Of a stretch of 64,000 nucleotides of DNA, positions 12,701-25,300 are shown in pieces; positions within the stretch are counted from its first letter, which is position 1, and every line of letters starts with the position of its first letter. A program made the translations under genes and the position numbers. This DNA is from Prunella strophiata (lineage: Eukaryota; Chordata; Aves; Passeriformes; Prunellidae). Under the pieces are notes generated by a model. That model ran no database searches, was not told where the DNA came from, and saw nothing but the letters and a program-made list of their open reading frames with translations. Location of the stretch: assembly GCA_036583965.1 (NCBI GenBank), contig JAZBQD010000027.1, positions 21,503,001 to 21,567,000 on the forward strand. Reading direction: 5' to 3'.

Positions 12701-15700
12701 ACAAACAACACTGCTTAACAAGGAGGCATTCATTATTTCTGTCTTGTTACCCTCTGCTATTACAGTTACCAGCTGTAAGGTTACTGGCATCTTTGAATCT
12801 TCCTAATAAAAAGCATGGGGAGCAGTCATTCAAGGATGATAGTGAGAAATATGTTGCATTTTTCAGGTTTACTTTTGTTTTTTAATAGCCATTGTGCTTT
12901 ATCAAGCTGAGCTAATGCATTGTCTGCATGTTCTCACAACAAAGTTTAGGAAAGTAATAATTTTAGAAGGACAAACCTATTGTTCTCAGTTTAGCAGTCT
13001 GTAATCCTTGAGTGTGCAATTTTAAAAAGTGTTTTACCTTTCAAAACTAAAGCCATCTGGTATTTAACTATTTTCATAAAAAACATCATGGATAAATGGT
13101 CTTCTTGTGACCATACATTTCGAATGCATTACAATCCTTTTGGAAAAACTTTTGACCAAAAAGTTGTAACTTTTTTTGGTAAACTAAGCCACAGCTACTT
13201 GTATCCTCTATTTTGCTTAGCAGTCATGTACAGTGCCTTTTTTAGCACCTGGCAAAGTCCTGTGCTAGTGAAATTAGTGCCAGGTGTGCCACAGGTCTGT
13301 AAAATTAATATCTGATCCCTGCAGTATGAGTTGTTAGGAAAAAAACATCCATAAGGTGTATTTTTTAATGACACTATTAAGACTGTATTTAATACTCTTT
13401 ACACAAAGAGTGATGTTTGAGAACTTCAAAAATCTGTAGGCTAGAGCTCAACAGAAACAGTCACTTGGAGCATCAAGGAAACTGTGAGACCTGGATCCTG
13501 GAGCTGCACAGTCACCAAGCCCAGTGCAGGTAGAAAATCCAGGAGCTGGAGAGATCCCATACTGGGAGAGGCTGCCCATGGCTTCCAAAGGCAATGCTCA
13601 CAGCTGGCAGTCACCCTGTAGCAGAGACACCCTGAGCTTGGCTTCTACTCTTGCAGCAGCAAGTGGTGTTTTGAAAGTGCAGTTACAGCCTTTCCTTGCC
13701 CTTTAGTGATTTTTTGGTGAGGGATTCAACTAGGGCAATTTAATCCTTCATGAAGAGACAGAAGGAGCACCAAATGTAATGTAGGGAAGCATGAAGGCTA
13801 AACCAAATGGTTAATACTGGCATTGATTTTAACAAGAGAATTGATAAAAAGTCTGGTTTGTAGCAGCTCTCTTGCACATATTCCAGGCCTTTCTTGCAGT
13901 GGTTTCTGCTGCTAAAACTAGCAGTGCTAGCAGGAGCTTTAGTGGTGGAAAGAAAAATGTATTAGCTGTTTACTCAAAAGGTTTATGCCATAAATATTTT
14001 CTTCAGTTTGTCACAGTATTGGTTTTTAACTCTATTTCCTTCACTCCCTATGAACGCAATGTACCTATTATATTTGTCATACTTGCTGATTAATTAGAAA
14101 GGTCTTCATCTCTTAGGTTACATGATTGCAAAGAGAGTTTATCTATGGGCAGGTGGAAACACATATTGGACATAGGTCATTGGACAAGCTGGAACTCAAT
14201 GGTTCCTGTTGTCTCTTGTGGAATTTCTTTTTTTCTCTCCCATTCTTTTGCGTGAGACCCCAAAGGAAGAGGAAAAAAGGGTTTACTTTCAGTAAGTGCA
14301 TGTTGTGTGAATGTTATCTTACTGTTAGAATACATGCCAATCTCTTTTGCCTCCAAACAGACTTATTAATTGGAACACAAATATATCCTCTCAGAAAGAG
14401 AGAGAGATTAACACAAAAGGAGAGATTTTTTTAATTCTTAATTCTAGTTACATTATATTTCAAGATTTATTTAGTCCTGTTAACTTCCACCTGAATTCTC
14501 TAACAATCTGTATTATAGTTTGCTGCTTACTGAAGTCCCTGGACTCTGGCAATTGTGTTTGCAATCTTTAGATCAAATCCTTGTTCCCTAAGTCTCAGAG
14601 ACCTAAGAGAGCTTTGTAAGTTTAAATTAGTTTAAATGATCCTCATACCCTAAAATAATTCCTTTTAATTGCAAGAAGCTAGACTATCTTGTACACAAAG
14701 GTTGGAAATTGTAGACTTTGTAGTATTTATAGCTGTGCTAACAGTGTGGTGATACTGAATTAGGGAGTCCATCAGTTTTCAAAGTAAATATTATATGCAG
14801 TATTTGAGCATATAATCACATACATTAATTATGTTCATAATTTTTTCATGAATTGCCCTATAGAGTTATTTCCCTATGGACTAGTGGCATTTAAGGCTGA
14901 AGCTTCAGGGCAGGATTGCTGTTATTTGTGTTTTTTAAATTTTTTTTCTTTAAAAAAAATTAAAAAATATATATATACACCTCCTCAGTAATATGCTTTA
15001 AGAACTCAGATTTAATTAGATTCTTTTTTAAGTTCAAATTTTACCATGGATTTCTGCAGAGACTTAATATTGGCCAATGTTTCCTCAGAATGTGGCTCTT
15101 CAAACAAAGAGAGTGTTCAGGAAGCCTGAAAATATTAGTTCAAATATTTTTTTACTGATGATTTACTTTCAAAAAAACATAGGATTTGCCTGTCTAGATT
15201 AAACAAAATTAGAAAAACTAGGCCTCAGAATAAGTATACTGCATGCAATACCTGTACAAAATCAGGATATTTTGTATGAATATGAATTGTCTAGTTAATG
15301 GTTAGCCACAATTATTTGTTTTTAGATTATCTGGGTTTTTCCTGTGTGGTTCCTTTAAAGCTGCAATTCAGAAACCAGTGGAGTAATTGACTCACTGGTT
15401 CCTTCAATCAAAGAACTATTCATTAAATATACTTTGGGTTAGAGCTGCAGTTGATTACCTACCTAAAAAATCTGCTGAGCAGCTTCAAAATCCCCAAGCA
15501 TTAAAGAAACAGAACAATATTTAGTTTTGTGGCATCAGGTGGAGCAGACACAGGCACCAGTCCCCAAGTAAACATACTGTGGCTTCCATGTCTCCTGAAT
15601 GGAAAGACATTCTCCCTCCTTTCCACCCAAGCAGTGGGTATTTTGTTAACTCGATTATATGTATCCAAGTGTGGCACACTTGAAAACAAACACAGAGAAT

Positions 15701-18700
15701 AATTTTTTTATTCTTTAATTGACATCGTCATAAACTTAATGTTCTTCATTCATTATAATGTTATTGAACAACAACAGCAAGGCTCTGGAATTCCCTAGTT
15801 TAGAATAATGTAACATGGGATACATATTGAGATATTTAAAGGAATTAAGAGCTTAAAGAAAACCCAAAGCTGTTCCTCTTGATGTGATTTTAGACACATT
15901 TTAATTGTCAGAGCTGTCAGTCCTGGCACTTGCCACTCGAGGGAGTGATGCACGAGGGCTGGTTGGACTCCAGTTTGAGTCCATTCTCAGCAGATTTGCA
16001 TGTGCTGGGAGCTCACTCAAGGTGGAAAACTCACACATTGTGTGAAGATATTTTGGCTACAAAGGAAACTTAAAATGCTCTGTATTAAAATGTTTTGGAC
16101 AGTTACCCTTTGGGATGGTTTTATCTGTTCCTCAAAGCCCTGAGTGGAACTTGAGAAGAGCTGGCCTGCCAGAGGTTTGGTTCAGGTCAGATCTAACGGG
16201 GTCACTCTGGGCGGTGTCGCTGTGGGGAGCTGAGGTGGATGGTACAGTCAGGCAGCTCTTGGCAGTGCTTCTGATGCTGTCTCTGAATTAGCACATGGAA
16301 TGCCTGTTTCTTATGGATTTACTTTGCCTGGGAGTAGAGGGATTTCAGTCTCCTGCTTTAATCCAGTCTTGTTTTACTGAATTATTTATTATTTGCAAGT
16401 GCTGGGAAAGGTTGATTCATGCTTCAAAAGAAAGGCTGTGAGATGTTATAGGGCAAATGCCTGTTTTTAAAGTGAGGGCATGAATCCTTTCTGTATATTT
16501 GATATATAAACCTTGAGTGAACATGAAAAAATCTTGATATACTTTAAAATAGACCAAAAAGTGGGATACTTACTATTAATAATCTGTTTCTTATGGTATT
16601 CATTATTTCTTTTGACTTTTAATCAATAGTTACTGTCTTTGTTATTCGAAGAGAAATTTGCATAAAGTTGAAATAATCTGTTGCTGTATATTTATGTAGT
16701 AAATCTGTCAGTATGTGTTGTTCCTTTTGTACATGTGGGGTTGTGTGTGCGTTGTTACATTTCTATAGCTCCTAATATTTACTTTAGAAGTTCCTCTGAA
16801 GAGACACTTTAATTATATCAGGACTATATTTGTGCAGGGGTTTCTAATAACAATACGTGATACCTTCCTGAGCAGCTCTTGTACACATGAGTGTAGGCAA
16901 GATGGGAATATTTTAAAGTCTTGGTGTATTACCAACTCAATTAAATAACAATGTAATCATACAAAATATAAATGCTACCCTACTGCTCTGGAAACCTTAA
17001 TACTTTCCTTTATGACAACCCCAGATAAATTGTCCAGAATGAGCAAAAATTACTGTCCATAATTGCTCATGGTTTTCTAGCAGGACTTATATCCACCTTT
17101 ATTCAGCCAGTGTTTGAACTAACTAGTTCTTAGGAGGAAAAATATGAAGACAAACCCCTTTGTAGCATATCTGAGAGCATCTTGTCTGGGACATTTCATG
17201 TACTCTAAAGGCACAAAGATTGGAATTCAAAAATCTTATTAAAATGCCATTCACCTTAGATCTGATTAGCAGCATCAAGAGCTGAGAGGATGGGAATTAA
17301 ATTCACCAAGGCACCTCTTACTCTTATATATTTCATCATTCTGAAAGAAAACTTAGGCAAGTGATTGAAGTAGAATGTTTATGCTTTATTCCAGGGAAAA
17401 AAAAATTATTCAGTGAGCTCACAAAGTACACTACCTGTTTCAGAAAAGGTTATGTGACATCTATACTGATTAACTTCTCCATGTAAATAAAGAATAACCT
17501 ACTGCATTCTGTGGGAGCTTGCACTTCTTTTCAGCAGTGAGCTTTTTATAAAGCACGTTATGATTTTTCTTGGAAGAAATAATGAACTATCAATAGCTGT
17601 CCAGCCTTTATGAGCCACTCAAGGTACAGTAGCTCTATTGTTACCTGTTATTAGTCATCTCTTTTCCAGAGCTGACTGTTGAGTCTACGAAGCTGTTCCT
17701 TGCATGAAAGCCCTTTCATTCCTCTGAATATCCAGAGTCCTTTTCTAAAACTTTTTTCAATCTCTACTGTAGTCTTTCTCACACAAGAGGAGAATTTCCT
17801 ACCAAGAAACTTGGGTTTTTTCTTACTGCTGTTACACACAGAAAAAGCTGATACATATAGAATGTTTGTATTTTGGTGCATGGACTGTATAGGGTATGAA
17901 ACATCTCATATCACATTAAATATTGTTGAAATACTGGTCTTTATTTAGCACATGATGTTTTGAATTCCAGGAAATGACCTTGTAAAAATGGAAGTAAGAA
18001 AAGGAAATTTGCTTCTGTTAGGGAGGGAAAATGAAGGAAAGAAAGTGCAAACAAAGGGGAATGGCAGAGGCTGAATCAGAAAGGTGGGGATTTTCACAGG
18101 ACTGTATGGAATGTGGGTGGTAGGTGCCTGACAATTTTTCAGTCTAGTGATGCCCACTTTCCAAATGTTCAATAATATTTTCAATTCTACCAGTTAATTA
18201 AAAATCCCAGAGAGAACAAAACCCCCTATTTGCATTTTGTATTGCTACTATTGTAGCAAGCTTCTAGAGAGAAATCCAGGGTACCTTAAGATAGACCATG
18301 TTTCATGTGTGACTGCACTTGAATGTTATAGAATGCTGTAGGCAGCTGCTTGAAAGCCCCCAGCTTTGTGCCTGTGTTTTCATCCTCTTCTCTCTGGTTC
18401 CTCTGTCTGGTCATCTGTCTGGTCCTCTGGACTGCTTCCAAAAGGGCTGTTAGGATCTATGATTTTCTCTTCAGAAAGAAATGGTGATGGTGGTAGTCAC
18501 CAATGAAAGGGATGAGGCAGAAATGGAATTCCCCATCAATGTGGATGATTTCAGGTTAATGGGATTAATGTTGGAGTAGAGGGAGGAGGTAAGCTTTAGG
18601 GCATCTGCTGTGCTTGGGAGTTCATCAACTCTGAGAGCTCCCTGCAGGATATCTTTGCCGTGCACCAAATCATTTATGGTCATAGTGAGTACTTTTACTT

Positions 18701-19502
18701 TGGTCCTCCTGCATGTGCTCCAACCCAGGATGTGTACAGACACAGTGACAGCACCTATGACAGGTCATGATGTTGTAAAGGAAGTGCCCAGGACAGGCTG
18801 ACTGAGCTCCTGGTGACAGGCGTGCTTGGAGAGCGAGTGAGTGGCAGTGACCACCCTGTTCACAGCAGCCAAGCAGCTAAAACCATCAGCCTTCTCAGCA
18901 GACACACACCCAAACCCAGTTCTCTTCCATGAACTTGGGTTTGCCTGGGCCAGCAGTCGCATCTGGGCTGTCCTGCAAAGCGCAGGTTGTCCATAAGTCG
19001 GAAAGTGTTTTCTGCCCTGTAGTGAAATGTGATAAATTCTGTGTTCTCATGCCTTGTAATGTAATGTAAATATGCTTATTTATTGTTGAAAGTAATAATT
19101 TATCAATTTGAAGTACATGAAGAGCTGTGTCACTGTGCCCATCACAGCAGGTTGGGGCATGTACTGGACTTTTCTGTTGAGTACCTTATGGCTCCCTTGT
19201 GTGCAGCTGGAACATTTTCCTCATGTACCAATGTGTGTGTCTGTAGCATCTGTGTCAGTAGGATCAACTTGGGCTGTAACTGCAGGAGTGCTGGACATTA
19301 CTCTCCGCAGAGCCAGTGTTGTAAAATGTGGAATATGTACAATTTTCATTAGAAAGGTTGTTTTTTGTTTGACCTTTGTATACTTTCAGGTCTAATCAAC
19401 AAGAAGGGAAATTTAATCCATGAAACAAAGAGCAGCTAACAACCAAGTTCTAAGTGATGTCCAGGTGTTAGAAAAACAAATTACTTGTTGGTAGAATTAT
19501 CT
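7613..19502. other. Intergenic, no gene recognised
   Basis: About 12 kb between CAMSAP2 and DDX59. It contains poly-T runs and a TG/TA microsatellite at 9741-9780. A minus-strand reading at 18471-18962 is open in one frame except for one stop. I recognise no exon, tRNA or small RNA. Regulatory elements may be present but cannot be seen without comparison to other species. Confidence 0.6.
9741..9780. repeat. (TG)n(TA)n microsatellite
   Basis: A short TG repeat runs into about 14 TA dinucleotides. Confidence 0.9.
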
Positions 19503-20062
19503 TGTCATGGTTTAGAGCTTGACATGTTCCACTGACCTCAGATGTATGGGAAGGTTGCCAAAGCCTAGGAAGAAGGATGTGCACTGATACTGGACACAGA
19601 GAATGCAGGATTTACAGGCATGCAGGATTCACCAGAATTCCCAAGATAAGGAAGAAACTAATAAAGACAACTCAGCAACTGTGCTGAGTCAGCTCCAACT
19701 GGGTAAAAGGTAATTGTGGCAAGGGGGAGATCGTGACCATGGACTCATGGCCCACCAACCCAAAAAAGAAAGATTGAGCGTGCAGACTAATTAGCATGAG
19801 AAAGGAAGGAATCATTAACAAAGAATACAGAATTCTGATAAATCAGAGAACCATGTAACTTGTAGCCAATGAACACTAATTTCTTTGTCGGCTAGAACGT
19901 ATAAATAGTAAAAAGTTTTGATAATTGGCGTGCTCGATTTGTGGAATACCACTGCGCACCCAGGCTTGCGCAACTCTGAGACAAATAATCAATGTGTCTC
20001 TCGAGTGTGTAATTATTGCCTTGTTGCACACTGGGCAACGAATGGGATTTTAGTGAGTAACA
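19503..20062 (+). mobile_element. Solo LTR of an endogenous retrovirus, upstream of DDX59
   Basis: About 560 bp starting TGTCATGGTTTAGAGC and ending GTGAGTAACA, so it has the 5' TG and 3' CA of an LTR. It carries a CCAAT box at 19866-19870 and a clean TATA box (TATAAATAG) at 19900-19908. Downstream are an AAATAA-type signal near 19983 and a U5-like stretch resembling songbird LTRs that I recall. No internal retroviral sequence adjoins it, so it looks like a solo LTR. I could not find a convincing target-site duplication, so the ends are approximate. It runs directly into the DDX59 CpG island and points the same way as DDX59. Confidence 0.7.
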
Positions 20063-20600
20063 ACCGCGTTTGCGGGCCCCGAGCGCAGGCCGAGCCCGGC
20101 AGTGGCAGCACCTCCGCCAGCCGCGGCCCCCCTGCCCGGCGGAGCGCGCAGGCCCGGCCGCTCGGTCCGCGGGGCCCGCCCGTGCTGCTGCCCGCCTGCC
20201 CTGCCCGGCCTGGCCCTGCCCGGCCCGGCCCGGCCCTGCCCGGCCTGCCCGCCCGCCGGGGCTGTGGGCGGGAGCGGCCCCGTGCGGCCGCCGCCATTTT
20301 GTGCGGGAGGCGGCGCGCGGCCCGGCGGCAGCGGTGCGTGAGGCGGGCAGGGCCGGGGCCGCACTCCGCCTGCAGCGGCGGCCGCGGCTGTCGGGCGGAA
20401 AAGGCCCCGCGCCGCCTTGCTCTCCCGTGGGGTGGGTGGCTGTTGCCGGAGAGCGGGGCTGGCAGAGGCTGTCCTGCTGCTCGGGGGCCCCGCGGGCCCG
20501 TCCCGAGCAGCGTCCGTCAGCCCTGCACCCTGCGTGAGCGCTCCCCTCGCCCGAGAGGCTGCTGAGCGTGCAAGAGGGGTTCGTTGTGGGAGATTCTCAG
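20050..20600 (+). promoter_or_regulatory. DDX59: CpG island promoter of DDX59
   Basis: A GC-dense, CpG-dense block with repeated CCCGGCC units near 20195-20255. At 20290-20300 there is a GCCGCCATTTT motif, the classic YY1 initiator-type site, which usually lies at or just inside the transcription start. ORFs through this block are composition artefacts. The LTR at 19503-20062 sits immediately upstream. Confidence 0.8.
20280..20333 (+). other. DDX59: Probable DDX59 non-coding exon 1
   Basis: The start is estimated from the YY1-type motif at 20290-20300. The end is the donor GCG|GTGCGTG at 20333/20334. The coding exon that follows begins with an AG acceptor at 21565, so an upstream non-coding exon is required. 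The exact limits are a guess from motifs. Confidence 0.4.
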
Positions 20601-21565
20601 TAGGCGCGAAACATTAAAAGGTGATATTTGGCTTCTGGTCCGGGAGCGGGGCGGAGCAGCGGCACCCGCGGCCTCGGGACTGCTCCCACGTACACAAACA
20701 CAGCTGGCTGTGCACGCAGACAGAGCTTGGTGTGCTTTTAAAAAACTCGTGTAAGAAGGAGTTCGTAGAGGCTGGTAGGCACAGTACAATCAGAATAAAA
20801 TTGCCCGGTTTTCTGTACTTTTTTACTGATTGTATGATAGCAAACGATTGGTGAGCATATCTGATGCTTTTGGAGACAAATACGGAAAGTTTCAGAATAT
20901 AAAATATAGTTATTTTTGAACACTTAATGTATCTTGTGTTACAGTGTATATTTGGGAAATTGATGGTGTGTGAGTCTTTGCTTGTTTCTGGACACCGTGA
21001 CCAAGCAGAGGTGGACTCTAAACAAATCTCAAAAGTTTGCGGCCTTATAATTTTAAGTGGACTTCAAAAAGAACAACAAAAGGAATGATCTTGGATGGAT
21101 TGTGTATTGAATTTGACATCCTTTCCAAAATTGTTAGTTTTGTTTGGTTTAGTTTGTTTGGGTTTTTTCCATAGCTTAGAAGAATGTTTGCATCTGTGGT
21201 TTCATCTTAGAAATAGGCGAACTCTCCAAGGATTTAAATATGACTGACTTGCAAAGTGGATGAATTTCCACACAGTGAAAAGCGAAGTTTTTACTCAGCT
21301 GCAAAGGCCTCATACTGACAATTACCTGTATTTGCTATGTTGTTCCATGCTTCCACTGTTATTTTAAAATACTTCTTCACATTTGCATCAACATTGTTAC
21401 GATCAAGATAATTTTTAAACAAGGCACATTCTAGATATTTTCAGGGATTGAGAGTTGGTTTCTGTGTTTGCCAATATTTGCTAGATTTTTTTTTTTTTTG
21501 TGGTAACAGTAAAATGTACTTTTTTTCAATATGCTAGTTTCTAATAATAACCATTTTCTTTCTAG
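20334..21565 (+). other. DDX59: Probable DDX59 intron 1
   Basis: It starts in the CpG island and becomes AT-rich. It ends in a pyrimidine tract and AG at 21564-21565. Nothing else is recognised inside. Confidence 0.5.
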
Positions 21566-21576
21566 TGTACTGAAGC

Positions 21577-22389
21577 ATGTTTTTACCACGATCTGTTAAA
21601 GTCAAGAGGACTGCTGATGAGGACAAAAGTTGTACAGCTAAGAAAAGTAAACTGTCTTCTGGAGGATCTCTGCTAGAGGAGACCACAGAGTTCCAGGACT
21701 GTAAGTCAGTTGGAACAGAAGCTTCTGCTTCAACAGAGAGTTCAAGTGAAATTGTACAAGAACACACAGAGCCTGCAGCTGCAGACCTTGGTGTTGCTAA
21801 TACACCATTGGCAAAGGACAGCCAAAATACTGAGGATGATGGCTCTTCGGAAGAGCCCATAAAATCCTTCAGCAAATCCCAGCGCTGGGCGGAGCCCGGA
21901 GAACCGGTGTGTGTTGTGTGTGGCCGCTACGGGGAGTACATCTGCGATGAAACAGATGAAGATGTTTGTAGTTTGGAATGTAAAGCCAAACACCTTCTAC
22001 AAGCTCAAGCGAAGGAAAAGCAGCCAACATCTGATCAACCCACAGATTCTCAAGCAGAAGCTCACCTGCTTAGTGCACCTTATTTCTACAAAGATCATTC
22101 CTTTATTTTAGGTTTGCAAGAGGAGCAGGTTGAGAACCTTAAACTCCAGCTGGGTATTGCTGTCCAGGGCCAGCAAGTTCCAAGACCTATTGTAGAGTTT
22201 GAACACTGTGGTTTTCCTGAAACTTTAAACAATAATTTAAAGAATTCTGGCTATGAAGTCCCAACTCCCATCCAAATGCAAATGATCCCTGTTGGACTAT
22301 TAGGGAGGGATATTCTGGCTAGTGCTGACACGGGCTCTGGAAAAACAGCAGCTTTCCTGCTTCCTGTTATTATGAAAGTTTTGAAAGAG
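21577..22389 (+). CDS. DDX59: DDX59 coding exon 1 (exon 2)
   Basis: The exon starts at 21566 after TTCTTTCTAG; the ATG is at 21577. It encodes residues 1-271: the N-terminus, HIT zinc finger, Q motif and motif I (Walker A, ADTGSGKT). The donor is GAG|GTAATC. Confidence 0.96.
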
Positions 22390-25300
22390 GTAATCAAACT
22401 TCAGATAGTTAGAGAAAGGAGTTTGCAGCTTTGTTTGTTGGATTCCCTGTGTAATGGAGAATGTCATTGCAGTGTTTTTCATTAACATTCAGTGATTTAT
22501 TTTACTTTTGATTGATCAAGCATTTGGTTCTTGGAGGGGGGAGGTGCTAATTATTTTTAATTAAATTGAATGTTTTTCACTTTGGTCAGGAGATGAAGCA
22601 ACTCTATCAATATTACCTATTACACAGCTCCTGCTTGTTGAGAAAGTTAATTAAATTCTGTGGTAGACTTCCTAAATGACTTAAAATAGAAAGTGAAAAT
22701 AATTCCAGGCCCTCTGTAAGTTCTTCCTGTATCTTCATATATCAAATGGCTCAAAGAAATTTGTTGGAATTTGTATATCTTCACAGAGTAATTTCTCTTG
22801 GAGCATATTTGGTTGACTGCCAAATAATTACAGAAATTTGGGGTTAAACAAAATCTGAAGTCCTCTAGTTACACAGTCTCCACTTTTATAATGTGGGAAA
22901 AAGAATTAAGAAAACTGCTTTGTAAAGACATGAATGTATGAATTAGAAGCAATGGCAAATAGTATTCTGTACCTTGTGTGTGGTTCAGAACTGTTTATTG
23001 CTTTATGGGTTTTATTCAAAAAGAGATGCATAAAAATATATTAGAGAATTCTGGATGTGATTCTAGTGATGCTTTGCACTGTTTAGATACTTTTACAGAA
23101 TGTATACACACACAAACGTGTGTAAATTTTTTCAAATGAATAATTGAAAGATTATTTAAGTAACTCTTTTATGCTTTAAAGTACTCCAGCAACTCCTAAA
23201 CTCTAGTTTAAGAAGGAAAGCATTATGTAGAAGTCGGTAAGAAAATTTATATATACTCCAGTAGTTCCTCTGTCTGATTATCATTAAAACCTGCAAGACA
23301 GATACATGTTTATAGTAATATGTGCAAAATTGGGGTCTCAATGAAAAATTCCTCTGTACACAATCTTTCCAATTCTTCATCTTCAGGGCACTGTACAAGT
23401 TAATGTATATATCGAGAAGTAATTTTATTTCCCTGCTTAAAATGATTGTCATTTTTAAGGTAAAAGATTACTTTGGGACATTTGAAAGCTTTTATCTAAA
23501 TAATAAAGCATTTCCACATTGATCAGATTTTTCCTCTCCTTTCCAGACAGAAACTCCATGTGCCCTTATTTTGGCACCAACGAGGGAGCTGGCAGTTCAG
23601 ATCGAGAGCCAGGCGAAGGAGCTGATGGCCGGGTTGCCCAACATGAGGACGGCTCTGCTGGTGGGAGGCTTGCCCCTGCCCCCGCAGCTGCACCGGCTCC
23701 GGCAGAGCGTCAAGGTGAGCTGCTGACTGAGAGCAGAGAGCCACGCTGCCATCACAGTACATCACACAGAAAACAAAAATCTTACTGGTGACACCTGTGA
23801 ACACACAAAGATGGCTTTCTCCCAAGTCTAAACTACTGAAACATTTGGTACCTCCTGAAAATTTTACAGTTGCACAATTTTTAAAAAGCTTTTTCACTGC
23901 TGATTAAACATCTAATAGCTTTTTTGTTTGTTAACTTTTAAAAAGTTTCATGTGTGATATTGCTGCTTTCAAAGACTGAAATATACCAGTATTTCACACC
24001 AAGAGCTGTAATTGAGAGGAAAAAGTAGTTTGTTTTTCATGCAGATTTTATTGCTTGTAACTTAGACACCTCCATTAAAGTTTTAAAAGGTCCATTTCCT
24101 CTTAGGGCTTCATAATTTGTAAGTTTTGTAGAAGTTTAATTACTTACCTGAATGCAAGTAATTTCATTCATTACTGCCATTGTTGTGTATGTGATGGAAT
24201 TTTATGGTTTTTCTAGGTTGATCCTCTGTCCTTTCATGGAATTTCTTAGTCCTGTGGGGTTTTTTCCTCCCCCTTTTTTTTTTTCAGGTGATAATAGCAA
24301 CACCTGGAAGACTTCTTGAGATCTTAAAGCAAAGTTCTGTTCAACTGCATGGTATAAAAATTGTAGTGGTGGATGAAGTAAGTATTTATCAGAGCTCTAT
24401 TACCTATACAGATGTCCTGGCAGAGTAATGTGATTGGCTAATCTCACTTATTAAACATACAGAATGTTTGTTAGAAAAGTAGAATATATTTCTTAGGAGA
24501 CAGTTTTATTTTTTGACACAATTTGAAATGTGTTTAAAGAACAAATGTTCTATTGTTGTAAAGAGTTAGGTACCTGACAGGATAATATTGTTAGACCAGT
24601 GTGAACCATTTGTTTTTAATTTTCTCACTTAACTTTTCTTCTGACTGTAAATGCTCCTGCATTTGGATTGTTACATTGTGGTGGTTCTGTCAATTTAAGT
24701 GTGGGATCCTGCTGTTCATGGAGAAAAATGTGGTACAAATGTAATATTTTTCATTTAGGTGGATACCATGCTAAAAATGGGTTTCCAGCAGCAAGTGTTG
24801 GATATTTTGGAAGACATCTCTCATGATCATCAAACCATACTGGTGTCAGCCACGATTCCAGTGGGCATTGAGCACTTGGCAAATCAGCTTCTGCATAATT
24901 TTGTCAGAATAACAATTGGAGAGAAGAATCTGCCGTGTTCCAATGTTCGGCAAATTATCTTGTGGGTAGAAGAGCCATCTAAAAAGAAAAAACTGTTTGA
25001 AATACTAAATGTAAGTTCCATATTTTTCTCATAAGAGCGATTTATAAAATGATTTATGTCTTTCCAAATCTCTGTCAGGTTCTCATCTCATGATCAGGAC
25101 AAATTGAATCCATGCTGATGATGGGCAGCCAATGGTTGTAATTCCTTTTTAAATAAAGTGTTTAATTTTACAGGATAACAAGCTCTTCAAGCCTCCAGTG
25201 TTGGTGTTTGTGGACTGCAAACTAGGAGCAGATCTGTTGAGTGATGCGGTTCATAAGATTACAGGATTGCAGTGTGCAGCTATGCATTCTGAAAAGTCTC

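Noticed and set aside
13430..13720. GC-richer intergenic block with an open frame
   Set aside because: I could not match it to a repeat family or protein; no splice sites or start context support a gene.
19918..20565. 215-codon plus-strand ORF over the LTR and DDX59 CpG island
   Set aside because: It starts inside the LTR and runs through GC-rich promoter sequence; composition artefact with no splice or homology support.
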